Source: Nectonema munidae
Lineage: Eukaryota > Nematomorpha > Nectonematoida > Nectonematidae
Direction: 5' to 3'
DNA length: 64,000 nucleotides
Assembly (NCBI GenBank): GCA_030549495.1
Contig: JAUIRK010000920.1
Location: forward strand, 868,001-932,000
Position numbers and translations under genes: made by a program. Within the stretch, counting starts at the first letter, position 1; every line of letters starts with the position of its first letter. The notes under the pieces were generated by a model that saw only the letters and a list, made by a program, of their open reading frames with translations, had not been told where the DNA came from and made no database searches. This document shows, piece by piece, positions 48,501-58,054 of this stretch.

Positions 48501-51500
48501 AAGGCATATATCACTCAAAATAAGGAAGGAGCTTAAAGTTTAAATACTTTTTACATAGTATTAAAAAAAGTATATGATACTTTGTATAAATATATTTCGG
48601 AAAATAATTTTTTACATACAAGAAAAAGAAAATTGCAATAAAAGGCGTGTTTGTACGCAAAAGGGAAATACATGAGTGAAAAAACGTATGTCTAAAATGC
48701 AAAATTTGCAACGGAAGTGGAGCGAGGAATACACAAATTCTATGATATTATTGGATAAAAAAATTTAACAATTTTTTATTTTTAACCAATCAAATCACGC
48801 TTTAATAGAAAAATTTATGTTTTAGCATTTTTAAATAAATTTTGATTATTCAAATGAAGTGTACAAAAATCTAATGTCTGATCGATCATCCGTGTGTTTG
48901 AGCAAGACAACACACATGTGCTAGTGGAGTATCATGTATTCTAGTTTATCTGAATACATTTACATCTGTATAAGTATGTGTTTAGGATCTATGAGAGAGA
49001 TTTAATTTTGCGTGAGGGATTGATGATGAGAAAATGTTATCATGGCGTCTTTTTAACTATGTAATTTAAAAAAAAACAAAATTTGCGTTTTTTTTTAAAT
49101 TTAGGTTCGGTTTTCATATTGGGGATAGAGAATATTAGAAGGCTTGTCTAAGAAAAATAAATAAGTTAGATTTTGAATAATAAGTCTTATCAATTATTAT
49201 CTGATAAATTTACAGAAAAATTAGAGATATTTTACAAGAAACCTGTTACAATGTTTTATTCTCTGTCTCAAGATGTTTTTTGAGATGAAAATTTAGTTCC
49301 GATTGTAAATAAGTCATTTGGAAATCTGAGATAAGTACTTCCAATGATCAAAAATATGTTTTGTGAAGTTAGAAAAAAAGCTTATATACAAATATGGAGA
49401 TTTGTAAGAAATATATCTCCATAACTTTTAGTAGATTATGGCGGTAAAAGAGGATTTATCATCGCTTTTGCCTTATTTTTATTTACAATAAGTTGATTCT
49501 AAGAAAAACATTTAAGAATTTGATCTAATTTTTTGATCTACTGAGGAGATGGAAGCATTCAATTTTGAGATTAGAGCAACGATAGTGAAATCGTCTAAGA
49601 AGAAATACAATTATGTATTTTTATTGAAGTTATGAATGTCATTAACAAAAAGAGAAAATAAAAATGGAACCAGAATTGATCCTCGAGGAACTCCTCTAGA
49701 AAGAGGGCTTTCATAAAAGTTAACGCCATCAATTTCAACTCTCTGACACGATTAGTTATCTATGATTTCAAACATATGTCTCGAATGAAAATCTAAGAAG
49801 TAATACTTTGGTTATTAGAATAACATGAGAAATGCTATCGAAAGCCAGGAAATATCTATGAACAGGACTTCATCAGATTTATCAATATGTAACTTCATTT
49901 ATAAAATGTATATGCAAGTGATTTGTTCATAAAATTTAGGAATGAGAGCAAATTGATAATCGTATAAAATGTCGTATTGCTGAACGAATTTTAAAATGAG
50001 CTCACAGAGTATTTTTCTAGTATTTTAGAGATACTGTTTATTATGCGTATAGGGCTATAATTTCCAAGAAAAGGACGTTGTTCTTTTTTATTTAAATTTT
50101 GTATTAAATTTTGATGAATAAAGTAAACAATTAGACTAAGAATCTTAAAATTTCTTAATTTATACCAACGTATAATTAACTTAATCCCTTATCAGTTTGT
50201 AAAGAATGCTGACCACATTCTATCATTGGCATTTTTTTGAAACTATACAATAGAATGTAAAATTAAGAGAAATCTATTTCAAAACTTATCATCCACTAGC
50301 TCCCTCTAATTCATCATCATAATCATTGTGCCATATCCATTTGGACGTGGGCAACAATGGAGTCTGATATGCCATGGTTATTCTTGGAATTAGTACGTGG
50401 TGAGGTCTCCAGTTCTCTTCCACGTTGCAGTTATAAGCTACAGACCTAGCCTTTATCTAAGTGACTGCAAATCAGGAGTGACTAGGCTTATTTGGAGGTT
50501 TTTCTAATTCATATGCCCAAAAATTAAAATCAATCTTCATTGAAATATTTCTCCAAAAAGCGAACAAATAAATACATTTGAACAATGAAGAAATATCTGC
50601 ATGAATCAAAATTGCAAAAGGTTACTGTATTTTGTCAAGTTTAAATTCTTTAAATGTGCCCGATATGAACGTTAACGATATTATTTTGTTAAGATGTAAG
50701 GAATGTACCTATATGTTGAGTTAAAGTTTTCTTAAAATTTGGAAACAAGATTCTTTAAATTTTAGCTTTGAACAAATTGATATAATCATTCAAAAGTACT
50801 ATAGATGATTCATTTCTTAAGAGCAATGGTGCCAATAAATATATAAAATATTATTATATTCATGTTAGTATATGATAAAGTTATAGGTAATCCTGAACTT
50901 AATTTATCTTCGAATGATGTTGGGTTGAATGGATAGGATTGGCTATTGAGCTTAAAGCAAGTAAGATTTTGGGTTGAGACTTGATAGTGGCCAAGCTGTA
51001 ACTCTTTTGAACCCATCTTGATTTGAACTTCTTCAACAAAAAACGTATTTTGGGTAATTTTTTCAAGAACATTCTTTCACAGAGATATTTTCAGCATTGA
51101 TGAAAACTCTCATGACGCCATTCAGATCAAGTTTGATCTATGCCATTTTTAAATGAAATGAAAAAATTAGAATGCGTGTCAATAACTATTTAAGTTTTAT
51201 TGTGAGTATAAAAATTTTTAATTTTAGAATTTCAAGTTACAAAAGATGAACAAGTCAAATTTGCTGCAATCATTTCAGAACCGCTATTAATAAAATGTGG
51301 AAATCCGCTTAATCCATTGAGTGAATACTCAATAGAATTTAAAATGGAAGAAGGTACGATCTTTCACTCTTTCAAATAAATCATTTATATTGTTTCTTTT
51401 TAGGATCTGAACTATACATTTCAGGAATCGTATTTTTACCAAATTCGAGTTTGCACATAACATTTAGAAACGAAGGAGATGACATTTCCAAATATACTGT

Positions 51501-52119
51501 TACCAAATATTTCCACCCAGGTCACAATAAAATCATGCAAATTTCTTCTGATTATTTTTTGTCTTTTTAGTTAAAAGAGTAAAAAATGAAATACTTCCCA
51601 TCAATGCAGATCGTTTATATTCGTATCAGGATTATAACAACCGAGATCTTTTTCAAACTAATAATAAGATATCATCATACAGTCTCATCTTACACTCAGC
51701 GTTTGTAGAAACTTCAAAATATGAATTATTAGTGTATAAAATTTCTGCTGACGATTTTGTACCAAGTAAAGTTTTATTTTTGATTAACTAGTTATAATAT
51801 TACTTTTACTTCATTTCAGGTATGAACGTGACAGATATATACCATGATAATGAAAATTTTTATGCCAAAATATCCTTAAACTTTAATGCCTCTTGTTCCT
51901 TTAGCAGTGGTAAGATATCATTGGTCTCTTTTTATTTCTTTTATATCTTAAAATATTTTAGATAGAATAAAAATTGCAAAAGGCGAAGAATTGGAATTAG
52001 AATTAGGAGGGATGGACGAAGAAGGAGTAGTTATGCCTGTGATGTGTATTAATTCTGATAAAAGCATAGGAATGATGCTAAAAGTTAAAATTAATCAACT
52101 TATTTCTTACAATCGTTAG
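33571..52119 (+). CDS. Secreted multi-exon protein with EGF-like modules, about 580 aa
   Basis: Exons: 33571-33619, 34390-34512, 34571-34702, 42632-42769, 42821-42943, 44869-44970, 45020-45304, 47409-47513, 51228-51353, 51404-51520, 51571-51765, 51820-51909, 51962-52119. Every join is phase 1 with GT/AG, and no stop occurs in frame. Residues 1-20 form a signal peptide (MTVSNLKALLSFLFIIVMCA). Exons 2-3 are Cys-rich (CEPG, CDPGYQ). Exons 4 and 5 each encode a complete six-Cys EGF-like module (residues 102-147, 148-188). Exon 6 is a four-Cys partial one. Residues 223-580 are beta-rich-looking and unrecognised. Introns range from 49 bp to 7.9 kb, the long ones filled by transposons. Symmetric phase-1 exons are typical of shuffled extracellular modules. 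A tandem paralogue ends at 450. Role unknown; extracellular by inference. One donor (GTCACA, 51521) is weak. Confidence 0.8.
35463..35745. mobile_element. hAT-type MITE in intron 3, perfect 8-bp target duplication
   Basis: Left end CAGTGCCGGATCTA, right end complemented CAGTGCCGGATTAA. Flanked by GGGACACT at 35455-35462 and 35746-35753. 283 bp. Inside, GCGGGGCCTGTAGCAG occurs twice (near 35485 and 35695) as an additional direct repeat. No ORF. Confidence 0.9.
35755..37620. other. Intron 3 sequence, AT-rich, nothing recognised
   Basis: Long runs of A and T; short frames only. The patch 37030-37130 is of mixed composition but not open. The intron part 34790-35330 before the hAT MITE also lacks genes; it shows CCGGTTC repeated at about 34798, 34823 and 34859, as in ends of some short DNA elements, but no matching right end was established. 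Confidence 0.35.
37625..37786. mobile_element. Short TIR element with TTG microsatellite and hairpin
   Basis: Left end AGGTCTGGTAAG, right end complemented AGGTCTGGCAAG. Inside: a (TTG)n run at 37637-37657, a perfect hairpin AGATTATACT / AGTATAATCT near 37673-37703, and GGTAAGTTGT repeated directly (37631, 37754). 162 bp. No clear target duplication, so boundaries rest on the inverted repeats alone. Confidence 0.5.
38040..39700 (-). mobile_element. Transposase-like gene of an unnamed arthropod/cnidarian family, broken
   Basis: Leftward, in order: an N-terminal Cys-rich part (VVCGNCRSDMESS, 39500), PDLPSSLRPV (39320), KQWNLMDEKCRMTNQRQRH (39080), FVDSSNRSLKAVLLHNGG (38940), AHSVHLREGYENV, FINYPCFLCYWDSRDT (38725), then AKIKAGVFVGPQIRKLMKD (38475), FLGNKKEENYRELV, GCRMSLKLHMLHLHLDFF and EEQGERFHQDVMEFEKRYQG (38200), ending near 38080. 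I recognise this layout from repetitive 'uncharacterized' proteins of arthropods and Hydra-like genomes that behave as DNA-transposon genes, but cannot name a superfamily. Frames are broken at several places. It lies antisense in intron 3. Confidence 0.65.
39701..40245. other. Intron 3 spacer, nothing recognised
   Basis: AT-rich sequence between two antisense transposons. No terminal repeats or open frames could be assigned to either neighbour here. Confidence 0.35.
40249..42345 (-). mobile_element. hAT transposon, ZMYM1-like type with TTF-type finger, broken
   Basis: The left end starts CAGGCCCGTAGCCAG (40249), a typical hAT terminus. Leftward coding: RVLAGKRLLVKHVVKAKKD (42320), then TTF-finger-like sequence (GYFNWKKANKRDRG, LHHISVLWQHGKK) near 42150-42060, MRRTHRRNYKI (41813), DATLFWIERE and LRYVKNDKIFDPLLDM (41640), CNDGANVMSGCEGGVQ (41500; family C-DGA--MSG--GGVQ), SVRLLDAIVTNSTGQRDSED (40890), TEYFNIEVLQTLDELI, and the C-terminal dimerisation block MCESPFSILANID with SSML (40500-40450). 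The order is complete but frames are broken. The right terminal repeat was not found. Antisense in intron 3. Confidence 0.8.
42950..44070. other. Intron 5, left part, nothing recognised
   Basis: AT-rich. A 68-codon leftward frame at 43638-43432 has no known motif. No splice-supported exon that keeps phase 1 was found here. Confidence 0.35.
44078..44154 (-). mobile_element. tRNA-derived SINE head
   Basis: On the - strand a perfect T-arm/B box GGGGTTCGATCCCC (44088-44101, complement) follows an A-box-like TTTGTTAGGGTGTACC (44128-44143) at about 30 nt distance, tRNA-like spacing. The supposed acceptor ends do not pair well, so it is called a SINE, not a working tRNA. It lies antisense in intron 5. 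Confidence 0.45.
45474..45544 (+). CDS. Alternative last exon of the secreted gene (short isoform, about 340 aa)
   Basis: A TTTCAACAG acceptor at 45473 opens a phase-1 exon that continues the frame from the donor at 45304. It encodes HASSPKKTFNGTKMDNRQCP-VFN and ends in TGA 45542-45544. AATAAA follows at 45560-45565, 16 nt after the stop. No strong donor lies within it. If used, the product keeps signal peptide, EGF modules and the 95-residue exon-7 region but loses the last 260 or so residues. The long form instead joins 45304 to 47409. Confidence 0.5.
45560..45565 (+). terminator. Internal poly(A) signal of the short isoform
   Basis: AATAAA within the intron that follows the exon ending at 45304, 16 nt after the alternative stop codon. 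Confidence 0.45.
45570..47400. other. Intron sequence, nothing recognised
   Basis: The left part (45900-46780) has more mixed composition with small direct echoes (CTACCCTAGAAGCAGCGCC, then CTACTCTAGAAG), the right part is plain AT-rich. No open frame above 60 codons looks coding. No terminal inverted repeats recognised. Confidence 0.35.
47520..49550. other. Intron sequence, nothing recognised
   Basis: AT-rich; a reiterated TTAATTT-AACTCACTTGAA-like tract occurs near 47690-47880. A 66-codon leftward frame (48711-48511) appears to be noise. The CA/TG-rich spot at 48880-48930 is short and unassigned. Confidence 0.35.
49560..50080 (-). mobile_element. CR1-like LINE RT fragment, heavily broken
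   Basis: Leftward: FLENYSPIRIINSISKILEKY (50075 on; family NYRPIS-L---SKILEK), then near 49835 the complement of GCTATCGAAAGCC reading AFDSIS (first catalytic Asp block), and near 49690 GVPRGSILVPF (family GVPQGSILGPF). Order and spacing fit one RT domain, with many stops. It lies antisense in the intron before the exon at 51228. Confidence 0.65.
50085..51225. other. Intron sequence with an unassigned GC-richer patch
   Basis: The patch 50285-50500 (starting CACTAGCTCCCTCTAATTCATCATC) is richer in GC and may be a SINE or DNA-element body, but neither box elements nor inverted ends were established. The rest is AT-rich without coding sequence. Confidence 0.3.
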
Positions 52120-52675
52120 TAATGGATACTTTGAACTCCTTCATGATTATCTTTTCTCTTTCTTTTTGCACTTTTTAAATAAATTTTTTCATCCCTATAC
52201 TTTCAAAAATGCTAAATTAAATGATCAAAATACTAAATATATTAACTCTATAGCTATGGTCCTCAAACTTGATTCGAGAAACTCTTTTTTAGTATATAAA
52301 AAAACTTTTTTTAAACTCTTTCCTGTAGTTAATAGAATTGTAGTACAACAAAATACTTCTTTTTGAATACAAGTGTGTTTGTTTGAGACATAAGACATAT
52401 ACACATAAATAAAGCCATATGTAGCGCCTTAAAACTTTGCGATACGTTTTTTCATGTCATCTCTAAACAACGAAACTTACTAGACCAGACTAAACAATAT
52501 AGATTTCTAGTCAGTTCTAGCAAGTCAATGAGTTTTTTAAAATGTTTTATAGAGGGTAAAGTTGTTTAACAATTGGAGTTTTTTGTATATCCTTTTCTCT
52601 CAATATCAAAATTTTCCGAATTCTCAAGAAATTGCATAACTTCCATTTTCGAGAAAAACTAAGTATAGTTGTCAT
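52120..52675 (+). repeat. Duplicated 3' flank, copy 2
   Basis: Aligns in order with 451-1235 (see there) and stops at GTTGTCATA near 52670, where the Tigger begins. It includes the poly(A) signal AATAAA at 52178-52183, 59 nt after the stop. Confidence 0.75.
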
Positions 52676-54731
52676 ATGTCTCTAGCTATAACCCTTTTAA
52701 ATTTTTGGCCCCTTTCAAAATATTTGTATCCATCTCAAATGAAAATTTCTCACTGTGATGTTGAGAAAGTCTTATGTAGAGTATGATTAAATCATTCTCT
52801 TTCTCCTCTTCTTCTTCATTCTGCTGGTGGGCATCTGAAATGATCTGTTTATCGATCTTGAATTCCACGATGGCACAGAAATCATCTGCTTCTACCCAAT
52901 TGTTGAGGTGTTGTATTTTCGATTTGGGGGATGTTTGGAGGTGCTGGGCTATTTTTAGGAAGCCTGGAGTGTTGACATCTTTTTCAGAGAAGCCCCTGAA
53001 GTCTTAAACGTCACTGCCATTGCTGAGATCGTCATCATTGGGATGTGACAGACCTTTGTTCCAGCAAGAAATGATGGTGCAAGCGTTGATGGCCTGCCAT
53101 GCTTTCCCAGCGAGATACATGGCGTCTTTGATGGTGACTTTTTTTAACACCTCAGTTATTTCTCGAACTTCTGCAGCGATGGTATCTATCAACTGCTTCT
53201 TGCATTGTGCTTTGAAGGCATGGATGATCTCTTGGTCCATTGCTTGGATAAGTGGAGTAGTGTTCTTGGGCAGGTAGTGCACAACTATCTATCCACATGA
53301 AGATCAGAGGCCCTCAGCTGGTGGGCGGGCTGAACATTTATCCAAAAGGAGGACAGCTTTCTCCTCCTGACCAATACCGCGAAGGCGACGACGGACAGCA
53401 GGCAGAAAAGTGTTATGGAACCATTGCTGGAAGATAGTGCAGGTCATCCAAGCCGATTTAGAATGGATATAATCCAAAAGAAGCGAGTTCATGCTAACGT
53501 GTTGAAAACACCTTGGGGCCTTGAATTTACCGATGCACAGAGGTCTCAACTTATGTGTACCAGCCTGGTTTGCAGTGGAGAGAACTGTGAGACGATCCTT
53601 GATGTTCGTGTGTCCCTTTCTAGAGGTTGTGTCGTTTTTCTGGGCGAGAGTCTTTTTGGGAGGATTCCTGTAGTATAGGCCTGTCTCATCGGCGTTGTAT
53701 ACTTGCTTCTCTGTATACTGGTTGTCACGGATAAGGTCGTGGAACTTGAACAGATAAGCTTCGGCAGCAGCAAGATCGGCTGACTTGACGCTTCCATTGA
53801 TGTTAACTTGGCGAATCCTATGGCGACGTTGGAAGCGACTTAACCAACCATCTGAAGCTTTGAAGACTTTGGCTTCAGCATGGATCTCGCTGTGGAATTT
53901 TGCAGCCTGTGCCGAGAGAATAGGTCAGGAAATGGTGACTGACTGATTTCTTTCTGAGCGAACCAATCGAAGGTAGCTTTGCCCAGGGTAGAGTCAACTG
54001 CTGTTCAAGCTTGCTTACGCTGAAGACCATCTTCACCATCCAGATCACGGATAAATTCTCGTAGCTTGGCCTCTTCACGGAGCCAACTACGAAGAGTAGA
54101 TTCGTTCAGACCTAAGTCATGACAAACCTGAAAAACTGACTCTTTCATAAATTCCCCTTTACATTGTATGTTAACATACCTGTATTTGTCTATCGCCATT
54201 TCGTATCCGTTCGACAGCATTCAACTTTTCCTTGATGATATACGTTTTATGCTTGTGCTTGGACATGTTGTTTAGGTCTTGAGGATGTGATTCAGTATGA
54301 GTTTAGAATATAATGAAGATAGATTGGAAGTCGCTGTGAATAAAATTTTGTACTCTATTAATGTTAGAATGTTGTTTACACTTTAAAATACACGCATTGT
54401 TTGAACGCAATGTTAAACGCGCTACATTATTTAAAGATAATTATACAAAGGTGAAAGATATTACAAGAAGAAGAAATGTTTTGGTCACTTCGTGATGACA
54501 TGTGAATTGATTTGTGAGCGTAAAATACAATGTGTCAGGGTCAATATTGTTCTGAATGCGTGATTAAAGGGTGAGCATGAATGACAGGATATCATGGCCG
54601 TATTGTTCTTAATGCCTGAATGCTAGCGTGTAATTGCAGCAAACCTACTCAAAATTAAGGGGCGACATGGATTAATCGTGGTTTAATGAAACCCGTGAGT
54701 TACTGGTGCGTGAATTAACGGGGTTCGACTG
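52676..54731 (-). mobile_element. Tigger/jerky-type (pogo superfamily) DNA transposon, broken
   Basis: The right end, complemented, starts CAGTCGAACCCCGTTAATT and is followed by TA (54732-54733). The transposase reads leftward from about 54270: helix-turn-helix sequence with VCHDLGLNESTLRSWLRE (54130), GEDGLQRKQA, AEAKVFKASDGW near 53870, ADLAAAEAYLFK near 53780, TGLYYRRNPPKKTL and KFKAPRCFQHV (53520), TIFQQWFHNTFLPAVRR (53435), KAVLLLDKCSA (53360; second catalytic Asp), LPKNTTPLIQAMDQEIIHAF (53270) and an acidic tail near 52830. Frames are disrupted at several points. The left terminal repeat is missing. Abuts the duplicated gene flank. Confidence 0.85.
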
Positions 54732-55149
54732 TACTCATTGTGTAACAGTAAAAATAACAACGCTTTTTTAAAAGAAAGTAAAAATCGAAATTAGGTTGAT
54801 GTAAAATTAGCTTACTGGGTCCTCAAAATTTTTTAATTGTTCGCTAGATGACCCAAGTTCAATAATTTACCGATGACTGAGTTTCACAATGAAGAGAAGC
54901 ATATAAGTTTCTTTGATCTGAAGGCAAATCAAACTTCACCTAAACCTATTCAGGAATAGAATACTTCTTTCAGTGAAAATACTTCCCATTTCAAAACTTG
55001 AAATGTGTAAAATATCATATATTGTGTTGAACAAAAGGTATATTTCATCTTAATTGATGAAATTGACAGTACCCTAGGATCTAGAAAGAGGAACTCATTG
55101 CGAAATTTCATTCATGTATGTTTCTGCTGAACCTCCATTTTTAGCACAA

Positions 55150-55385
55150 CTTTGTTCCCTATTATCAAAAAAGGTGGGAGAAAACAATTTATCAGAGATC
55201 AAAGCCTTAACTTGGTTGAAGAATCAATGCGTGTAAGATCAAACTGTGGTTCCTTGAGTAATGTAAGAAGATCACTTTTTTATGGATTTGAAGAAAGAAG
55301 AAGCGAAAGAACTCAGTCTTCTTCATCACGAGGTTTTTGTTCCGTTCAAAACTGCAAGCTTAGAACTAAGGAAACATGAAGAGGT
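55150..55385 (+). mobile_element. piggyBac transposase C-terminal scrap (+ strand)
   Basis: The frame reads KKGGRKQFIRDQSLNLVEE then SMRVRSN and SSSSRGFCSVQNC. The same string pattern (GGRKIFIKRLSLLLSEESMR, STRGFCF) occurs in the opposite orientation at 57560-57922, where it follows a clear piggyBac C-terminus. This identifies the scrap. It starts abruptly and upstream sequence is not coding. Confidence 0.55.
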
Positions 55386-55885
55386 AATAAATACACTCGA
55401 TTTATATGTAAAAATCATACTAGTTTTGTATGACCTAGATGTCAATAAATTATGTTTTTGTCCTTTAATTTTGAATATAAACTATGTAATTATAAAACGT
55501 TTTGTACTTTACTATCCCCGATGGTTGTACCCATATAAAATAAAGGTTAAAATCGGAAAGTAGAGGTTCAATGTTTGAAATAGTATTTTCTGCATGAAAA
55601 AACCCAAAATTTTTATAAAAACAACAAACTATATTTGGAAATTTTTATTCTTATTTTTTTTTCAAAAAATCTTAGTGAGTAAAAATGGCATATACACGAT
55701 TTTTTACAAAATTAAAAAAAACAATTCCTCCTATTTTATATACTTAGGCATTATGAATGATTCAAAAGAGAAAAAGTTAGTAAAAAAATTCTATGTTGCT
55801 TCATAGAAAATTTTTTGTGCTAAATACATGATAGTTTGACAAAAAAATAAATGTTAATTTTTGACTAGTTCTTATATTTTTTTCC
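55386..55885. other. Spacer, nothing recognised
   Basis: AT-rich. Two frames of 70-90 codons (55282-55563 and 55594-55806) are rich in Lys, Ile and Phe and lack recognisable motifs. The sequence GAGGTAATAA near 55380 could be a donor for the exon at 55888, but this is not supported further. Confidence 0.25.
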
Positions 55886-55887
55886 AG

Positions 55888-56072
55888 ACTAAAAATTGGA
55901 TTGAAAATTTGAATGGAGTAAAAAGCGATAGTTCGACTTTCGAGGGCACTAAAGCAGGAAAAGATTTTATAAAGCTAAGAATTGTTTGTGATGTTCCCAC
56001 ACATCCTTATGGATGTCATGGCCCAGCCGGGAATGCTGACTCCATCATCTACCTGGATTTTCCATTCCAATA
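55888..56072 (+). CDS. Possible terminal exon of an unknown gene
   Basis: A pyrimidine-rich acceptor (TATTTTTTTCCAG, ending 55887) leads to an open frame TKNWIENLNGVKSDSSTFEG, ...LRIVCDVPTHPYGCHG, ending DFPFQ and TAA at 56070-56072. AATAAA overlaps the stop. The codon composition is more balanced than the flanks. No family recognised. It could be a transposon 3' exon linked with the piggyBac scrap upstream or a displaced host exon. Confidence 0.3.
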
Positions 56073-56159
56073 AATACATAATAAGGGCTTCCTCCTACTG
56101 CATAACTATACCTTTATAAATATTATTTTACAAGAATTCTTTTTCTTCATCCTTTCCCA

Positions 56160-57110
56160 TTTTCTATGGGGTTGATGTTTTTGATTTTTTTCTTCATTCT
56201 TGTCTCTCCTAAATATCATTTCTATCCAGGTTTTTAGCTATGAAATCCTTTCTTAAACAATCCATCCATCTGAGTTTCGAACATACTCATTTCAGTAACA
56301 TTTTGTTTGTTTTCTTGTGTCTTTTTCACTGGCAATGTGTCGGCTGAATACATAATCGCTGGTTTTACTACTTTCCTGTATAATTTGCCTTTTCCTGCAA
56401 TACCAATTCCTATATCTGAAATGAACGATGATTCTTTTTTCCACTTTAGCCACCATGCGTTAATACGTTCTTTTAGTTCATACTGTAAATCGCCATCTTT
56501 TGATAAAGTTGATCTCAGATATTAACATTTTTCTAGTTCTTTTATTTCTATTCCTTGTAATCTGGTTTTTTCTTTTCCATTTTCATTTAACCTCATGTAA
56601 TCTGTTCATCTTCAAACTCCTATTTTCCATCCTTTCCCTCAGCTCTTCAAACTGTTCATCTAATTTCGCCACATATCACTATATCATGCGCAAAAAGCAT
56701 ACACCGTGTTGGCCGATCCTTGATATCTTGAGTTGTACCATCCATTATTATATTAACCCGTTAACGCCCAATGCCGACTATAGTCGACTTTACAAAAATA
56801 AAATCGTCTGCGTTTATCAAAGCTCTTTAATACAAATCTTCTGCTTTACATGAGATATCGTCTGATTATTCTGATCGTTAACGAGTTAAATAAAAAAAGG
56901 GCTGAGTTTAATTTTTCCACTTTTTCTCGATGTATTTCTATCATTTGCCTCATGGCAAAAATGGCATCAACTCTTCCTTTTCCTGATTCAAAACCAAACA
57001 TTCCTCAACCTTGCTTTAAATATTTTTTCCCAAATCTTTATTGTGTGACTCAACAGTTTAAACATTCGCTTTACAGACATATGGCAATTTACTCCAGATC
57101 AAACTTTGAC
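56160..57110 (-). mobile_element. RTE-like LINE, RT fragment, broken
   Basis: Leftward: RVDAIFAMRQMIEIHREK near 56970 (family -TIDAIFALRQL-EKYREK), then, past a MITE, GTTQDIKDRPTRCMLFAHDI near 56740-56680 (family MFADDIVL, catalytic block with AHD for ADD), later GKLYRKVVKPAIMYSADTLP near 56370 and KKTQENKQNVTEMSMF near 56310 (family GK-Y---V-PA-LYG-E-W-VKK-QE-KL-VAEMRML). Strong order match to RTE/'craft'-type reverse transcriptases. Multiple stops; dead. Confidence 0.8.
56753..56889. mobile_element. piggyBac-type MITE with TTAA ends
   Basis: The left end reads TTAACCCGTTAACGCCCA, the right end complemented TTAACTCGTTAACGATCA: inverted repeats with TTAA at the outer edge, the piggyBac target. 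137 bp, no ORF. It splits the RTE reverse transcriptase between the FALRQ-like and FADDI-like blocks, so it inserted after the LINE. Confidence 0.85.
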
Positions 57111-57199
57111 TTGCTAATGCGAAAAAATTTTGCCATAGCACTTTTAGTAATTCTATTATGTAAATTTAATTTTAAATATTTACTTTCATAAAAGAAAAA

Positions 57200-57550
57200 G
57201 GAAATCGAATTTCATATTTTAAAAATTGAATTATTTATGTTTTTATTCGACTTAATGACTTTCTATAGTTTGTAGTTGAACATTCGGATCCACACACATA
57301 CATAATAATTCACTCTCTTTTGTTAAAAAATATAAAAAAAAATTTTTTTTTGACTTCTGAAAATATACTCTCGTAGTGTTTTCAAGTTAAGGACAAAAGC
57401 TTTTATTACAGTTTTGATTTGCAACGCATAAAAAAAGCAAAAAAGGACACTCGCTTAAAATTAGAAGCAATTATCGCATATTAGTTTAGAGTGTAATTTG
57501 CAAGTTTGAATGCAGCATTTCGAACATTTTCTGGTGCTTCGTTTTTTCAT
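57200..57550. other. Spacer, nothing recognised
   Basis: AT-rich, with runs of A and T near 57330-57350. No repeat end or open frame assignable. Confidence 0.35.
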
Positions 57551-57554
57551 GGGT

Positions 57555-57930
57555 AGGCATTAAAAACAAAATCCTCTGGTGGAAGAAGGTGAAGATGGAG
57601 TTGGTTGGGAAAAGCCATAAAAGTTTAGGAGGGATTTAGTTTTCAAGTTTGTTTGGGCTAGATTAGATCTTGCTCTCATTGATTCTTCCGATAAAAGTAG
57701 AGAGAGCCTTTTTATGAAAATTTTCCTTCCTCCACTTTTTATAGAAGGAAAATCTTGCGGGGAGTTGAACTTGGGTATGATAAAGGAGTTCAGGCAAGCC
57801 ATGACCAAATAATTGCTGAATATCGCCATCGGCCACCTTCTAAAAGGCTTGTAGCTTCGATATTGCTTGAGCATCCGGTTGCCAACATCTACTCCACTTT
57901 TATGCTTGTTATATTCAATCATTGATTAAG
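57555..57930 (-). mobile_element. piggyBac transposase C-terminal part (- strand)
   Basis: Open frame leftward from 57922: MIEYNKHKSGVDVGNRMLKQ, YRSYKPFRRWPMAIFSNYLV then MACLNSF. This is the piggyBac C-terminal block (YN--K-GVD--D-ML--Y---R-T-RWP--IF---L--A--N). It is followed by GGRKIFIKRL and a Ser-rich end with STRGFCF. 120 codons without a stop. The N-terminal four fifths are absent. The same C-terminus occurs inverted at 55150-55385. Confidence 0.8.
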
Positions 57931-58054
57931 GTTTGCCAGCAATAGAAGTTTCTCTACGTGCAAATCCTTTGGGACCACTAGGAGATATAGAAATATTTTT
58001 TATATTTTCTGTTTGAGCCCTTCCCCTTGTACTGGTGAAGGGCTCCCAATTATA

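Noticed and set aside
56850-57191. 113-codon + strand ORF
   Set aside because: Opposite-strand shadow of the RTE reverse transcriptase (AIFAMRQMIE reading).
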